Source of the DNA: Apodospora peruviana
Taxonomy: Eukaryota > Ascomycota > Sordariomycetes > Sordariales > Lasiosphaeriaceae
Assembly: GCA_033439685.1 (NCBI GenBank)
Contig: JAUEDM010000007.1
Coordinates: 2,966,501-3,030,500 of the forward strand
Direction: 5' to 3'
DNA: 64,000 nt
Shown here: one piece after another, positions 35,171 to 46,213 of the stretch
Layout of the letters: the number at the start of each line of letters is the position of its first letter
Numbering within the stretch: the stretch's first letter is position 1
Position numbers and translations under genes: made by a program
Notes under the pieces: model-generated
What the model was told of the DNA's origin: nothing
Databases searched by the model: none
The model's input: the letters and a program-made list of their open reading frames with translations, nothing else

Positions 35171-35701
35171 CGTACCCAAGAGACATGTCATATTGGGTTT
35201 CACAGTTGCTTATTTTCTAAAGAAATATGGATACATTAAGCTACAATTCAAATATTCGCTTCGATTACTGGTGTTAGAGGCATGTGGAGCAGAGACCTTT
35301 GTTGACATCCCGTGCTCTGCCCCTGAATCTGTTGCGACGGGTTACCATGCCCCTGATCAGTAATCCTCAAGTATCCCCGCAAAAGGCGCGTGTTTTCACT
35401 TATGTTTTAACTCCACTTATCGTCTCCGGTCCTCCTCGGACTTCAATTGACTCAAGCAGCCACGAATACGATGCAGATCATCTATGTGCGTTTACCAGCT
35501 AGCTGGCGATTGGCCGTCATGCAAGGTCCATCCGTCACATCGCTCGCCGGTCTTAAACAGGAAGTTCCACACATCTGCTTCCAAAACTTGCTTGATTGGG
35601 CCTTATCGGTTTATACGGTATATAAATGGTGTGCTTACTGCCCCTCTTTTAGACAACATCCATCACCTTTCAAGACCTCCTCCATTTCCACAACAACAAA
35701 G
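35171..35701. other. Intergenic region and promoter of the DmpA-type gene
   Basis: Holds the 3' flank of the membrane protein gene and a TATA-containing promoter. No gene is supported. Confidence 0.5.
35621..35626 (+). promoter_or_regulatory. Candidate TATA box for the DmpA-type peptidase gene
   Basis: TATAAA lies within GTATATAAATGG, 81 nt before the chosen ATG at 35702, a usual TATA-to-start distance for a fungal gene with a short leader. Confidence 0.45.
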
Positions 35702-36934
35702 ATGTCCTCCACAACCAAAGACCCAGCACCGGCACCACCCCGTGTCCGGATCAGACAACTCCTTCCTAATCTCCACCTCGGCAAATTCCAACCCGGCCCC
35801 CTGAACTCAATAACCGACGTGCCCGGCGTTCTCATCAACACAGAATCCATCCACCTGCCCGCAACTGGAAAAGCAGGCGCCGTCAACACAGGGGTAACCA
35901 CCATCCTGCCCCGAAAAGACTTTTTCCACAACGCCTGCTACGCCGGTCTATTCCGGTTCAACGGCTCCGGCGAACTGACAGGAAGCCACTGGATCGAAGA
36001 GACAGGCCTTTTACATTCCCCCATAATCCTGACCAACTCGTTCGCCGTCGGCGCCGCCTACCAGGGCATCTACGAGTACGGGATCCGCGAATACTCCGAC
36101 TCCAAAGGACGAGTCGACTGGTTCATGTTACCCGTTGTCGGGGAAACATTCGACGGATTCCTAAATGATATCTCTCAGTTTTCCGTGAAACCAGAACATA
36201 TCGTCCGCGGCATCGAGAATGCGACAGCCGACGCAGTCCCGGAGGGGAATACCGGCGGCGGGACCGGAATGGTCTGCCACTACTGGAAGGGCGGGACCGG
36301 GTCCAGTTCCCGTATTGTAACTGGCGTGGATCGTTACAGTCAAGAAGGGCAGACGGAAAAGACGTACACCGTTGCGGCGCTGGTGCAGGCCAACTACGGC
36401 AGCCCGGACATGTTGAGGATTGGCGGCGCGCCAATCGGGCGGATCTTGCAGGAGGAAGTCCTAAAACAGGCGGAAGCGGACGCGAAGAAGAAGGCTGCGT
36501 GGGAGGAGCTGGAGAACGAGAAGAATAGAAAGGACGGGAGTATTATTGTCATTCTCGCGACGGACGCGCCGCTGCATCCGCTCCAGCTGCAGCGGATCGC
36601 CAAGCGCGCGACGTCCGGTCTGTCGAGGGTTGGTGGTGTCGGCCATAATCCGTCCGGCGATATTTTTCTGGCGTTCTCGACAGCTAGTAAGATTCCCGTG
36701 CAGACGGTCACGGCAAATAATCGGAGCGTGGACCCGTGGAAGCCGACGCCCATCGACGTGCAGGTACTCGACGACCATACCATTAATTCCCTGTTTCAGG
36801 CGGCGGCGGATACGACCGAGGAGGCAATTTACAATGCGCTGTGCATGGCGGAGACGATGGAGGGTGTTGATGGGCGGGTTATCGAGGCGTTGCCGCTGGA
36901 TAAGGTTAAGGGGTTGATGGAGAAGTATCTTTGA
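35702..36934 (+). CDS. DmpA-type aminopeptidase (peptidase family S58)
   Basis: An intronless frame of 410 residues. S58 enzymes (L-aminopeptidase/D-amidase DmpA, beta-peptidyl aminopeptidases) are Ntn-like hydrolases that cleave themselves at a Gly-Ser bond to expose the catalytic Ser. Here the site is KGGTGSSSR, with cleavage expected between Gly200 and Ser201. Other family blocks are NSITDVPGV near residue 40, [17 protein letters not shown], the glycine-rich loop [17 protein letters not shown] and [22 protein letters not shown]. There is no signal peptide, so it is cytosolic. The ATG at 35702 follows a TATA box by 81 nt; the upstream open frame back to 35447 is probably leader. Substrates are short peptides with N-terminal small, D- or beta-amino acids in known members; this one's preference is unknown. 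Confidence 0.93.
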   Translation: MSSTTKDPAPAPPRVRIRQLLPNLHLGKFQPGPLNSITDVPGVLINTESIHLPATGKAGAVNTGVTTILPRKDFFHNACYAGLFRFNGSGELTGSHWIEETGLLHSPIILTNSFAVGAAYQGIYEYGIREYSDSKGRVDWFMLPVVGETFDGFLNDISQFSVKPEHIVRGIENATADAVPEGNTGGGTGMVCHYWKGGTGSSSRIVTGVDRYSQEGQTEKTYTVAALVQANYGSPDMLRIGGAPIGRILQEEVLKQAEADAKKKAAWEELENEKNRKDGSIIVILATDAPLHPLQLQRIAKRATSGLSRVGGVGHNPSGDIFLAFSTASKIPVQTVTANNRSVDPWKPTPIDVQVLDDHTINSLFQAAADTTEEAIYNALCMAETMEGVDGRVIEALPLDKVKGLMEKYL

Positions 36935-37292
36935 TAGACTTGACGGGGTAAAATGCAGATGGGAATTATATGAAGAGATTCTTTATGATATCAGTCGCCA
37001 TAAAAGTGAGAAGTACAAAATCAACCCCGAAAAATCATGTGATTCATCTCTCGGAAACACTCAATGTCCACCTTCCCTGCAGGTGCATTGACGGGCCAAG
37101 TTGCAAAGGTGAGTGGCAAATGTGTAACCCAAAATCGAGATAAGATAGACAACGACGGTTGTTCTCTGCCCACCTTTTGTCTGACCTCTGCTTCGTTGCC
37201 GTCTGAGGATGCTACCACCATTATCATTGATTCTTCATCGGCTAGTTAGCAGGCTGACAGATTCACACATTCATCCAACTTCCCACCGCTCT
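36935..37292. other. Convergent intergenic region (DmpA-type / NLR)
   Basis: 358 nt between two 3' ends. Nothing beyond presumed UTRs. Confidence 0.45.
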
Positions 37293-40200
37293 CTAGGCCG
37301 GTCCAGATCCTTCTTTCCCCTTTTTCCTCGAGAAGACTTTATAAAGACGGCCTTTTAGCAACTGCATGCGCGCTTTGTAGGTTCTCGGCGCTCTAAAGAG
37401 ATTGGGCCTTCTTTTTCGCTTCAGGAGACGCAACAATTCTCGCCCAAGTTGTGCGAGATGTTCCGCGTCCTTCTTGCTTTCGACCAACCCACTTGCCTCA
37501 CGGTCCCTGGGAAAATAGTGTGGGGTTTCGGCGTTTCTGTCCAAAAACGTGATCTTAATCTGCTCCTCTGCCGTACGTCTGATGGTTTCGGTTACGTAGT
37601 TTCGCCTACCTAGCCGCGTTTCCTTGGTCCATTTCAGTTCTGCATTTGGGTCGGCACCAGCGTCCAGTAGTAATCTCATGATGTTGGCGAGGTCCTCGAG
37701 CTCCCGCGCCGTCGAACTTCCGGAGTGCCGTGCGCTGTCGAGCGCCACCTGCCAGCAGGATTCGCCCTTGTAGACCTCATTCGGGTCTGCTCCGTACTCG
37801 AGCAGTATCTTCACGGTTTGGGGCCGAATGTAGTTTTCCAGGAGCCAGAAATGAGGCTTTGTGCCACAAGCGGAGCTGAGCAGGGGGCGGCCCGGTTTGG
37901 CAATGATGCTTTTCCCTGACTTGTGCAGTTTTGATTCCAAGTAGCGGAACAAGGACTGTTCAATGGTGAATGACAGAAACGTGGATGTGTGGCCGTCCCC
38001 AGGTTTGGGCCGGTCTCGCTCGATATGGGGATCCGTTTCGAAAAACTCCGTCCAGTGTAGTCCTCGTAGAGGGTCAACTGATTCGGGTGCTGCAAAAGTT
38101 CTGAAATTGTACCAATAGTTCGCTGGCAGCGACCCACCCATGTTGTGTTTGGTCATGACTGTATCCATTTCGTCCAGCAGCAATTCAGTATTCCGACCGT
38201 CGTCACCTTCAGCAGTTCGCGCAATCCTCATGGCGCCTTCGACATACTGCCAGATAACCATGCGTTTGGGTATGAAGAATTGTGTATCGAGATTTGAGCA
38301 GGGATGGAAGTACAGCTTCAGCATGCTGACTATACACTTCAGGAGATTTGATCCGAGACTGGCTCTGACTGGCTCAAGTTCGGTGTCCATGAACCTGCTT
38401 GTATTCTCCTGGTGCAGATAGAGGGCAACATCCTTGTGGATAAAGTGGACTTCTGGATCAATAAGACTCCTAGCTTCGGCCACATCGTCGTCTTCGCCCG
38501 AGGGTGCCCCCATCTCCAAAAGGCCAGCACAAGATCGCCTGACAAGGTTGGATGTCAATTCGATCCTTAAAGCGACCGTATCTTTGTCGAGTGGTTCAAT
38601 CGGCCTTTGAAGGGCTGTCGTCATGTCGTCCTCAAAAAAGGACAAGAAGACGGCTGTTATTAGGTGATCAGAACCTTCGGAAGCCCTTGGGCGTTCAACC
38701 CATGGCATTAACTGATCCGTGATGGTGTAACCGTATAGCAAACTGCGGATCAGTCGGAATCCAAGTAGGCGAGTCTCGAGTGGGATTCTCTTTCGAAGCA
38801 TGTGGTCAAAGACCTGCGCGAGTTCGTTGTCGCCGCTAGGAATGTCCATGACAATATTCTCCAGCTGTAACCTGGAGATATCCATGGATTTTCCAATTTC
38901 CTGGACTAATGTTTCCACAGCCAAGTGAAGCCAAAGAAAAATGCCCTCAGACCTTTCGACAACCAGGTCAATTAGGTGGGCCTGCTCTGCGTTGGTTGCA
39001 ATTTTGTCGAACCGAGGTCCTGCCCTAAGCTTCAGCGTATCAGAGGCATACGTGCGCCGGTCACCCACTGTCAACTCGTGCAGCCGAAGTTTAGAGGCCG
39101 TCTTGAAGACGGACTCAAATGCATCTTCGGGTCTGCTCGAGACGACGATCTTTAGATGCGGCGATTCACTGGCGTGGCAGAGCATCTCGGCCATGGCCAT
39201 CTGCTCCCGGCTCGTCGCTTCGTATTCGTCCAAGCCATCGATTATGAGTCCAACAGCTGCCGGGAGCTCCTTTGCTGCTAAGAGCCTTTCAAAAGCCTCG
39301 GTCATGTCCAGTAGTGTTGGAAAATTATTGTCCCATCGACGCCCGGCGACGAAGTGATGAGGGAAGAGTAGATCAGCGAACTTGTCGTCTTGCTGGATGA
39401 GGCCATACAAGATTCCCCGACACAAGCCGGACAGCGACTTGAGAATGGGGTCACCTGCCCGCTCGGAGTTCCAGAAATAAAAAGTAGCAAGTACAAGATT
39501 TCTTTCTCCGGCCCATTCCTGAAAAGCTGAGATGGTGCGAGGGTCGTCTTCGAGGAAGCGCATCAGCGAGCTCTTCCCACATCCGGCACGCCCGCTCACC
39601 CAGTAGAGTCCACTACCAGTCGACATCCATTCCATTAAGGTGGTGTTTGATTCTTGCGTCTTCTTCTGGCCGGTGAATATCCACTCAAATGTCTTTGCGT
39701 GCGCGGCCTTGATGGCATGGTGCCGCCGCGGTATAGCGTCAAACCACAGGCGGTCACTGAGTTCCTTTATGCGGTCCTGTCTTGCCTTCGCATCAGCAGC
39801 ATCACTCGTAGGCGGTGTTAATGCCACGTGATCGAGTCTCTCAAGAACCTCCCTGTGCCTCTCATCGGCCGAGACATCAAGCTTCTCGATGGCCTTTTCA
39901 ATAGCCCCCTGCCACTCAAACATAGCCTCGATAAGCGCTTTGATATCGTCGCTGAGCCTCTGAAAGTTCTGGCTGTTCCGCAGATCGGCCAAGTTGGTTT
40001 TTCTGAACATCGACACGAGGATTTCCGACTGGAGCTCATTGCGCAGGGCTGCTAACTTCTTCATTTGCGCGTCGGCGTCAATCCGCAGGCCATGCCAGAG
40101 GACGGGTATCAGGTCGCGGTACCGCTTCCAGCCCTTCTGGCCAGGCGGTAGCTCGCACTTGGCGAGTTGAGTTGCCAGGCTCTCTGCAATGTCCCGAATC

Positions 40201-40482
40201 TCGACGGCCATTGCCTGGAGCCTCTCCTGCGGCATCGTCAGCTGCCACAATCGACAAGACGCGGCCTGATTTCTGGAGTCTTACCGCTTCCTCCAATTCC
40301 ATCTCGCCATCTTGCAACGATTTGACCCTGTCGCAGTGCGTCTGTAGACTGGAGGCCTGTCGCGTGCAGTCGGCTTTGGAGATGGTGGAACCGCTCTTGA
40401 GGACCTCGGACGCGTCATCCCAGAGCGAAAGCGTGAATCTGATGATACCCAGGATGCCCGCAGCGAGCGCGAACTCGGCCAT
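37293..40482 (-). CDS. NLR-like STAND protein: NACHT NTPase with ankyrin repeats
   Basis: Two exons (40285-40482, 37293-40226; 58-nt intron with CTGAC branch) encode 1043 residues. The N terminus (MAEFALAAGILGIIRFTLSLWDD) is the hydrophobic start common in fungal NLRs with a Helo-like N-terminal domain, followed by coiled segments to about residue 180. The NACHT region has a P loop (VSGRAGCGKSSLM, about 275) and an extended Walker B (VGLIIDGLDEYE, about 388). It also has sensor-like VVSSRPEDAFESVF and FLWLHLAVETL. A helical region follows. At least two ankyrin repeats lie at about 865-930 (VKILLEYGADPNEV, IMRLLLDAGADPNAE), then a very basic C terminus (LLRLLKRKRRPNLFR). Such proteins act in non-self recognition and regulated cell death; no partner effector gene is adjacent. 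Confidence 0.92.
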
Positions 40483-41446
40483 TGCCTGGGTTGGATTCGA
40501 GCCTCAGAAGTAGCTTAATTGGCGAGCAGGAAAAATTGTGACTGGAATATGAACTACCCGGTCGGGGTCGTTGGTCCTGCGTGGAGCGGATTGAATGAAA
40601 AAAGCCTCAAGGCTGGGAAGCTGAAACCTGACGCGACTTACCTGCCCGGAGAGGTGATAACAAAAAATTACAGGTCATCTCTCGGCTGATGATCATGCAG
40701 CCGCCACCGGGCTGTGCTGTGCCCGATCTAAGCCCGAGTCGGAGAGTTCCTGCCAAGAGAGCCTCACGTGCATCATGCATGCCCCTGGCCCGAATGTTCA
40801 ACAGCAGTTGCCAACTTGCCGTCCGCAACTGTAGCGGTGTACAGGATACGGATCCGTACAGTGTACCGTAATAATGTACCTGAACAGTTACCGCTCCTCG
40901 TCTCCAATTTTGATACCTCACGTACCGTACCAATCACGAGATATCAAGCACCCAACATATTGTAAGCTTGATTCCCAAATTCTATAAATGGATCGGTATA
41001 ATCGCAAAGGAGACATGATCCCGCTCCAACCGGAAATGCAAGTACAAACTCTTTCACAGCTACTTACCTTAGGTAACTGTGAGACCAATGGTTATCAGTT
41101 CATTATCGAAATCTACCTGTATTGATAAGGTACTTACGAACCAAACAGTACTTCCCCACCGCTCCAGCCTCAACTCCTTGCTTACATTGCCTCGAGATAT
41201 TTCATGTACATATTTCTCTTGACCATTTACAGCCAATCAATCATCATCCCACTAGAAATCCCTTCCGGTCCTCTACAACCCACCAACTAGGTAGGCATTG
41301 ATGCAAATGCAAGCCCTGACTTTCTCCGAGCCACTTGTCAGGCCTGAAGAGATATCTGACATGAAGTAAAAGAAGGATCCACTTCCTGTCGATAACTCGA
41401 TATACTCCTGGCCTGACAAGCGGACATTAATTCCCCATAACCTCCA
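40483..41446. other. Promoter region of the NLR gene and downstream flank of the metallothionein-like gene
   Basis: No coding feature is supported in 0.96 kb. Confidence 0.45.
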
Positions 41447-41759
41447 TCAGCAATACATACACTTCTGACCGGGCACGCAATTGCACTCGAGCTTGCCGCA
41501 ATTGCAAAGCCCCTTGGCCACGAGTTTGCAAGGTTGTTTGCTTTTCGTCGTCTCAGCAGCTGCCTCGCGCTTCCTAGTGCCTCCATCAGGGGTCGGGATA
41601 GGTTTCGACGAGGCGTTGGGAGATATGTTGGCTTCCTCATTGGCATGGTTGCCTTTGGTATGTTTCTCCGTTTGAGTCCAATCCAAGGCTGACTTTTCGG
41701 GATCGCTTTTTCGACTTTATGTGTTTGTCAGTGGCGTCGGTGGTTGGTCTCTTTGCCAT
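41447..41759 (-). CDS. Small metallothionein-like Cys-rich protein, with a one-base frame break
   Basis: The C terminus is a cluster of seven Cys in 27 residues (PCKLVAKGLCNCGKLECNC then VPGQKCMYC; spacing C-x7-C-x-C-x4-C-x-C-x5-C-x2-C), as in small fungal copper- or zinc-binding metallothioneins. The N-terminal part is hydrophilic. The Cys-rich frame has no ATG and is closed upstream by a TAA. An ATG at 41759 (MAKRPTTDATDKH) opens a second frame, and the two meet at a five-base run (T5 on the plus strand, 41707-41711). With one base fewer there, a single protein of about 103 residues results. No splice signals explain the switch. It is a plausible metal buffer in the cytosol. Whether the break is real or a base-calling error is open. 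Confidence 0.55.
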
Positions 41760-42515
41760 TTTGTCAGTTGTGCCTGTGGATTAGTGTGGTGGTTCTTATG
41801 TTCATCAGATATTGTTAGTTAGAAGGGAACGGAAAGAACAAATAGAGAGAAAAGTAAGAAAGCTAATAAATAAACACTCATGTTTGCTTTTGTCAATGAA
41901 CGTATTGTGAACATCAAGAGCAAAGCTTAAGTTTGATGAAGCAGATGGACATGGAGTTGACCACCAGACCCATAGCCTGCTTGCTGGAGCGACATGTTGT
42001 GCTGTGAAAGCTGTAAAACTTGAACAACAAGACTACACCTCAGTACTTCACCTTGACACGTTCATTGCAAGACGAGACGATTTCCCGTGTTTGCTGCTTT
42101 AATTAACAGAACACGTTAGCCGTGATCACTGGTACATGTGAGATATAGTGTTGGCAACCTCCGAGACTCTGGGTACATATTAGTCTCTGCAAGTCGTGCA
42201 ACGGTTAATGGATAGATACCATTTTCCACTACCGTTGCTTAGGTACATTCCAACACAGAATGTAGCTCTGGTCGGACTCGCTTCTCATCACTCGCAAGGA
42301 GTTCAAAATTCTGTCACACTTGTCTCTGAAAACACAAATAGCTCGGATTTGCAGTTCAACTGCCATTTATAACCGAACACAAGAGAACACGTCGTAATGA
42401 TGACTTTCATGCATTTAATACTATTAACAAGAAACACGCAACAAGTAAATGATCCGACTATAAACCACACCAACTTAACCTCCTAATTAGTAATTAATTA
42501 CACCAAACCGCCTAA
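41760..42515. other. Intergenic region
   Basis: AT-rich promoter side of the metallothionein-like gene and 3' flank of the oxygenase gene. No further feature is seen. Confidence 0.45.
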
Positions 42516-43593
42516 TTAAACACCAATCATCTCCCTCATGCCCCCCGTGAGAACAGGCTCCTTCCTTTGCTCCTCATGCGGCCTCGCATAAGTATCATAT
42601 TTGCGGAAATACCAGTCCTTGGCACTGGCATTCGACCCATCGCTAGCCGTAAACTCGGTACTATTATTCGCCCTTAGGAAATACGACACAGAGAATCTGT
42701 CACCCACACCATCGATCGGCAGGACCCGATGCAGCGCCGAACGGAACCGGCCCCCGGACAAAAAGCGCAGCGTATCAGCCACGTTGATGATGGCGTGCCG
42801 TGGCTTTGGGGCCACCCAAAGCCAATGTTTGGTCTTCTCGTCGGGCACCTGCAGGCCCCACTGCGGCGCGAACAGGAGCGTCAGAGTACCGATGTCGGTG
42901 TGCATGTTTTGGCCGGACCCGTTCTCCTTAATTTTGACCTCCTCGGGGTAATTCAGGAAGTAGAGGGTCGACTTGGAGGCCAAATGGTCCTGGTGCCAGT
43001 TCTCGAGGCGTTCTTCGGGGGCGGTCAGACCGAGGCTGTCGGAGAGATGCTCGAGGAGAGTCTTGAGGATGAAGTGCGACATGGCCATGAAGTCGTCGAA
43101 CAGACCCAGGTTTTGGGAGACAACGTCCTGCAGGGCCCAGCGGCCGAGCAGTTCTTGTCTGCCGACTTTCAGGACCTCGAAGCCATCCTTTCGGGACTCG
43201 ACGGCGCCGGATTGGACGCCCGTGGGCTTGTAGCCGTGGGATAGGGAGGCTAAAAGGACGAAGTCAGTCACTGTTCGGGATGTATCTTGGATAAAGGAGA
43301 GTGATTTGCTTACTGGTGATAGTCTCGCATTTCTTCTCGCGGGGCTGCTTCATCCAGTTCTTGACTAGGTCAGAGGCCTCGTCCAGGTCCGCAAAGAGCC
43401 TGTCTGCGCCCATGTCTGACAGGTCAAGGTAGAAGAAGCCGTCGGTCTCGCAAGCCTTGGTGAGTTTTGCGAGTTCTGCCTCGTCGCGATCGAGCAGCGG
43501 GGAGAACCGGATGGTTTGCAGCTGTGCCACCGCGGGCTGCTTCACCGCAGGGTTGGGAAAAGGAGGACTTTGCATTTTGTTGCCAATAGCCAT
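42516..43593 (-). CDS. 2-oxoglutarate/Fe(II)-dependent oxygenase, IPNS-like (paralog 1)
   Basis: Two exons (43314-43593, 42516-43249; 64-nt intron with CTGAC branch) encode 337 residues. The N-terminal DIOX_N part contains FYLDLSDMG. The double-stranded beta-helix core supplies the iron ligands in NMHTDIGTLTLLF (HxD) and RSALHRVLPI (distal His), and the 2-oxoglutarate-binding DRFSVSYFLR (RxS). There is no signal peptide, so it is cytosolic. Enzymes of this class hydroxylate, desaturate or cyclise small molecules, often in secondary metabolism; the substrate cannot be read. It is divergently transcribed from the MFS gene at 44737, and a clear paralog lies at 47986. Confidence 0.92.
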
Positions 43594-44736
43594 GATATTT
43601 GGATTTGTTGATAGGAAGAAGAGGGTTGTGGATGCATGAGACTGCTGTGTTTGATTTGAATACTAGAGCAGGTAAGTTGACCAGAACACAGGAGCTTTAT
43701 ATCAAACCTCTCGAGTACCGGACTCGAAGACGATGAGGTCAGAAGAGGTCGAATGTGGTCTCTCGCGTCAGCGGGACCATTTGGTCCGCTTCGACGGCGA
43801 GGGTACGAACGATCACGATCGAAGGCTGAAGCTGCTCATCGAACCTATTCCAAACAGATCAACATCTTGGCCAAGGACTAATGCTGTTGCCATCGTAGAA
43901 TGATGACAAAGATGTCACCCGGAGCGTTTACTCCTCTGGTCCAGCTGCAAGTTTTGAGGCGGTCGATTTTCATGTCGTGATGTCGATCCAAGCTTATTAA
44001 CCTCCTGCAGTGCTTCGGCCCTCGGCCTAGTCCATATCCCGTCATGGAAGGTGAGGATCCTGTTAGAGAATTGAGAATTAGAAACGCGTCTGCATCCAAG
44101 TAGGAAAGGGAAAAGATTTACACTTCGTGGGGTGGGAGGGTGTGAAAGTGCTTCAAGTACACTGAACAGTAGTCCGGGTGGCGGTTGGTGGCGGTCAAGA
44201 GGGGTGACTGGTAGGTCTTGGCGCGCGACAGCCGCTGGGAATATTGCCCAATCACGAAGCTCGAGAATGTCGCGCTAATCTTCACGTCAATCATGCACGT
44301 CATGGGCATCGGTACTCTAAAAAACGCCTCTCCCGCTGTTGACCGGTTGGTGCCTGGGCGTTATGCAGTGCGTGCTCTGCCCGTAACCGACCGGTACGTC
44401 ATCCCGTCTTGACACCATTCCGACAACCATCGGATGTGTCGAATTTTTTTGGCAACGGCATAGACAAGTAAGTTGAGCTCGATGTTAGAAGCGACGACTT
44501 CCTCTTTTGCAAATTTGGAAACCCTGAAAGTTTTCCCCTTTCTCCCTGCATTCTACTTCAAAATAAGGTACCAAAGTACCCGTTGGTCTGTGCTTTTTTA
44601 ACCAACTCTCCTGCTACTTACTACAATTATTCACGCATTCTACCCTCGAATAGACAGCCAATACAGACAACAACCGTCCCTTACGATTCAAATATTCAAA
44701 CCTAGACGTCACACAAACCGGACCAGCCCAGCAAAC
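43594..44736. other. Shared divergent promoter region (oxygenase 1 / MCT-like transporter)
   Basis: 1.14 kb between divergent starts, so both promoters lie here. The minus-strand TATA candidate is listed separately. Nothing else is called. Confidence 0.5.
43696..43701 (-). promoter_or_regulatory. Candidate TATA box for oxygenase paralog 1
   Basis: Minus-strand TATAAA within GATATAAAGC, about 103 nt before the ATG at 43593. Position and context are reasonable; there is no functional proof. Confidence 0.35.
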
Positions 44737-46213
44737 ATGGAGCGTTCCGCAGACAGCCAGCCTCGAGTCCATCCCCCTGATGGCGGAAAGGCAGCATGGA
44801 TCTTTCTCGCGTCCGTCTCTGTCATGCTTCAGCTGACCTGGGGTACGTATTTTTTCCTCTACCCCCTATTGGTCCCTGTCATCTAGCATACTGACCGGCA
44901 ACAGGCTTCACAATCTCCTTCGGCGCGTTCAGAGAATACTACTTCAACCAGTCCATGTTCTCTCGCAATCAAACCATCGCCGTCATCGGCGTCGTCAGTA
45001 CGGGCGTCATCCAGGTCATGTGCCCGTTTCTCGTCCACTTCCTCAGCGGACGCGCCCAGCTGCGCAAGCCTCTGCTCTACACCGGCACCGCCATCGTGGT
45101 GGCCGCGTCGATCGGCGCCGGCTTCGCCCACACCCCCACCCAACTCATCATGACGCAAGGCGTGCTCTACGGCGTTGGCAGCGGCCTCATCTTTGCCCCC
45201 AACATGAGCCTCATCGATGAGTGGTTCGTCAAACGCCGCAGTCTAGCCTACGGAATCTACTTTGCCTGCTCGAGCATCTCAGCGGCGATCATCCCGCCCG
45301 TGTTGCGCATCTTTTTGGGACGCTACTCGGCCAAGGCTACGCTCGTGGGATGGGGTATCTTCGTTGGTGTCGTGCTCAGCATCGCTCTGCTTGGCGTGCG
45401 GCCTCGGTTGCCTCCGTCGTCCAAGATGACGGCAGCTGGTACCCGAGAAATGAACGAGAAGTTCAACCCCCTTTCTGGGCAGGTGTCGTACGGGTTCCTG
45501 CGCACACCGCTGTTTTGGTTGGTCATCGTCTCCAACGTGTTGCAGGCGCTGTCGCAGTACCTGCCGTCCGTCTACATACCCTCCTTCGCGACCGAGGTCA
45601 CGGGCACGTCTCCTGAGAAGGCAGCCGTGTTGCTGACCATCTACAACGTTGCAAGCGCCGTCTGTCAGCCTTTCATCGGCATTGTAGCGTGAGTTTACCC
45701 TTAACTGGATTCCCTTCTCTAGACATGCTCGCTAACACCAACCTCAGCGACAAACAAGGAGTCCTCTATCCCCTTCTAGTAACCACCCTCATCCCAGCTA
45801 TAGCCGTGCTAGCAGTTTGGGGGTTCGCGACTTCATACGGCCTCCTCGCGCTGGTCTGCATCCTCTTCGGCGGACTATCGGGCGGCTACGTGGTCTTGCG
45901 CAACCGCTTCGCTACCGCCATCGTGGGCAACAGCGAGCACCCCAACGAGGAGCTCATCGTTTCGGGACTGATCATGTTCATCCGCGGCATTGCGACCATT
46001 GCATCCGGTTTCATAGGCGCGGCCGTGGCATCTGCTGGCGAGGACATGGGCTTGGACAAGGGCAGCTACGGAGCTGGGAAGTGGCTTCCCCTGCTTCTTA
46101 CAGTCGGTATCTTGGCGGGTGCATCAAGCATTGGGGGGTTGGGATTTATTGGCAAGAGCCGTCACAGCGGGGTGTACAGGCCTGAGGCGTCTACGTCTGA
46201 AGATACGGCGTAG
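44737..46213 (+). CDS. Monocarboxylate-transporter-like MFS protein (MCT family)
   Basis: Three exons (44737-44842, 44905-45688, 45748-46213) encode 451 residues. The N terminus has the MCT entry motif PPDGGKAAWIFLASVSVMLQLTWG. It is followed by SFGAFREYYF, GVLYGVGSGLIFAPNMSLIDEWFVKRRSLAYGI (the conserved RR-Ala-Gly region before TM5) and about 12 membrane spans. The central loop is short (residues 215-240), as in fungal MCT-like carriers. These proteins move carboxylic acids, riboflavin or unknown small metabolites across the plasma membrane. Its position between two related oxygenases, sharing a promoter region with one, suggests it carries their substrate or product; this is inference. Confidence 0.9.
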
